From Loigolactobacillus binensis (lineage in GTDB: Bacteria; Bacillota; Bacilli; Lactobacillales; Lactobacillaceae): DNA of 64,000 bases. The DNA is taken from contig NZ_BJDN01000004.1 of NCBI RefSeq assembly GCF_005405165.1, positions 62,001-126,000 of the forward strand. The letters run 5' to 3'. The notes under the pieces are model-generated. The model was not told the DNA's origin. It did no database searches and was given only the letters and a program-made list of their open reading frames with translations. Shown here piece by piece: positions 63,829 through 64,000 of the stretch. The position numbers were made by a program, and so were the translations under genes. How positions within the stretch are numbered: the first letter of the stretch is position 1; every line of letters starts with the position of its first letter.

Positions 63829-64000
63829 TCAAACCATTATTAACCCTAGAGCAAGTTGGTAAGAATTATGGAACTAAAGTGGCCTTACACAACGTTAATT
63901 TTAATATTTACCCCGGCGAGTTCATGGCCTTAGTCGGGATGAGTGGCGGTGGCAAAAGTACGATTCTTCGCTTGATCGCTCAGCTAGAACAACCAACCGC
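63825..64000 (+). CDS. ABC transporter ATPase, sulfonate type (system 2), N-terminal part
   Basis: ATG 63825 overlaps the permease stop; open to the right edge (58 codons). Begins [16 protein letters not shown] and has Walker [10 protein letters not shown]. The remainder, and probably a binding protein, lie beyond the window. Confidence 0.85.
   Translation, partial: MIKPLLTLEQVGKNYGTKVALHNVNFNIYPGEFMALVGMSGGGKSTILRLIAQLEQPT

Overview
The window is a stretch of Gram-positive, low-to-middling GC chromosome, almost certainly from the family Lactobacillaceae. The evidence is the type of riboflavin operon under an FMN riboswitch, a T-box leader, an L-2-hydroxyisocaproate dehydrogenase close to the lactobacillus enzyme, DUF1149 and DUF4767 proteins, an intact ymfF-ymfH-ymfI-rodZ-like-pgsA-cinA-recA-rny gene order, strong AGGAGG ribosome binding sites and frequent TTG/GTG starts. 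I cannot fix the genus from sequence alone. No rRNA, tRNA, CRISPR array or prophage was seen.

Layout. 1-5045: hybrid cluster protein (hcp, cut by the left edge) divergent from a Crp/Fnr regulator, a peptide deformylase, a methionine T-box leader with a MetE-like methyltransferase, a probable guanidine-IV riboswitch with a Gdx-type SMR exporter, and a choloylglycine-hydrolase family amidase. 5202-9936: CorA, then an FMN riboswitch driving ribD-ribE-ribBA-ribH. 10339-18541: nitroreductase, AI-2E-family permease, OhrR-like regulator divergent from L-HicDH, an EAL-domain protein, EF-P, a membrane protein, a DUF4767 lipoprotein, an SDR and a 39-residue membrane peptide. 18854-23969: trmL, an IS607-type insertion (frameshifted tnpA, intact tnpB) lying between trmL and topB, then DUF1149. 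24103-36500: ftsK, the ymf/pgsA/cinA/recA/rny block; between the rodZ-like gene and pgsA are three perfect 108-bp tandem repeats, each with a complete 21-codon ORF and its own ribosome binding site. 36684-45397: tagO, yigZ, comFA-comFC, hpf, secA and prfB with its programmed frameshift. 45656-54723: a PDZ membrane protein with phoP-phoR, and a pst operon (pstS-C-A-B-B-phoU) with a Pho box.

55050-64000 is the most interesting region. Two sulfonate/taurine-type ABC transporters bracket four enzymes whose families mirror lower glycolysis: an L-fucose/arabinose-isomerase-like aldose isomerase, a class II FBP-aldolase-like enzyme, a PfkA-family kinase with an altered sugar-6-phosphate pocket, and an aldehyde dehydrogenase. 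Three promoters (each ABC operon and the divergent dehydrogenase-kinase operon) carry the same direct repeat, TTTRAGKT-N3-TTTRAGKT, followed after exactly 8 nt by a -10 hexamer. The simplest reading is one regulon for uptake and glycolysis-like breakdown of a sulfonated hexose such as sulfoquinovose: isomerise, phosphorylate, cleave to DHAP plus sulfolactaldehyde, oxidise to sulfolactate. The substrate is inferred; the co-regulation is visible in the sequence.

Other coherent sets: EF-P and its putative modification reductase YmfI are both present; PhoPR and its probable target pst are adjacent; recA carries a LexA box.
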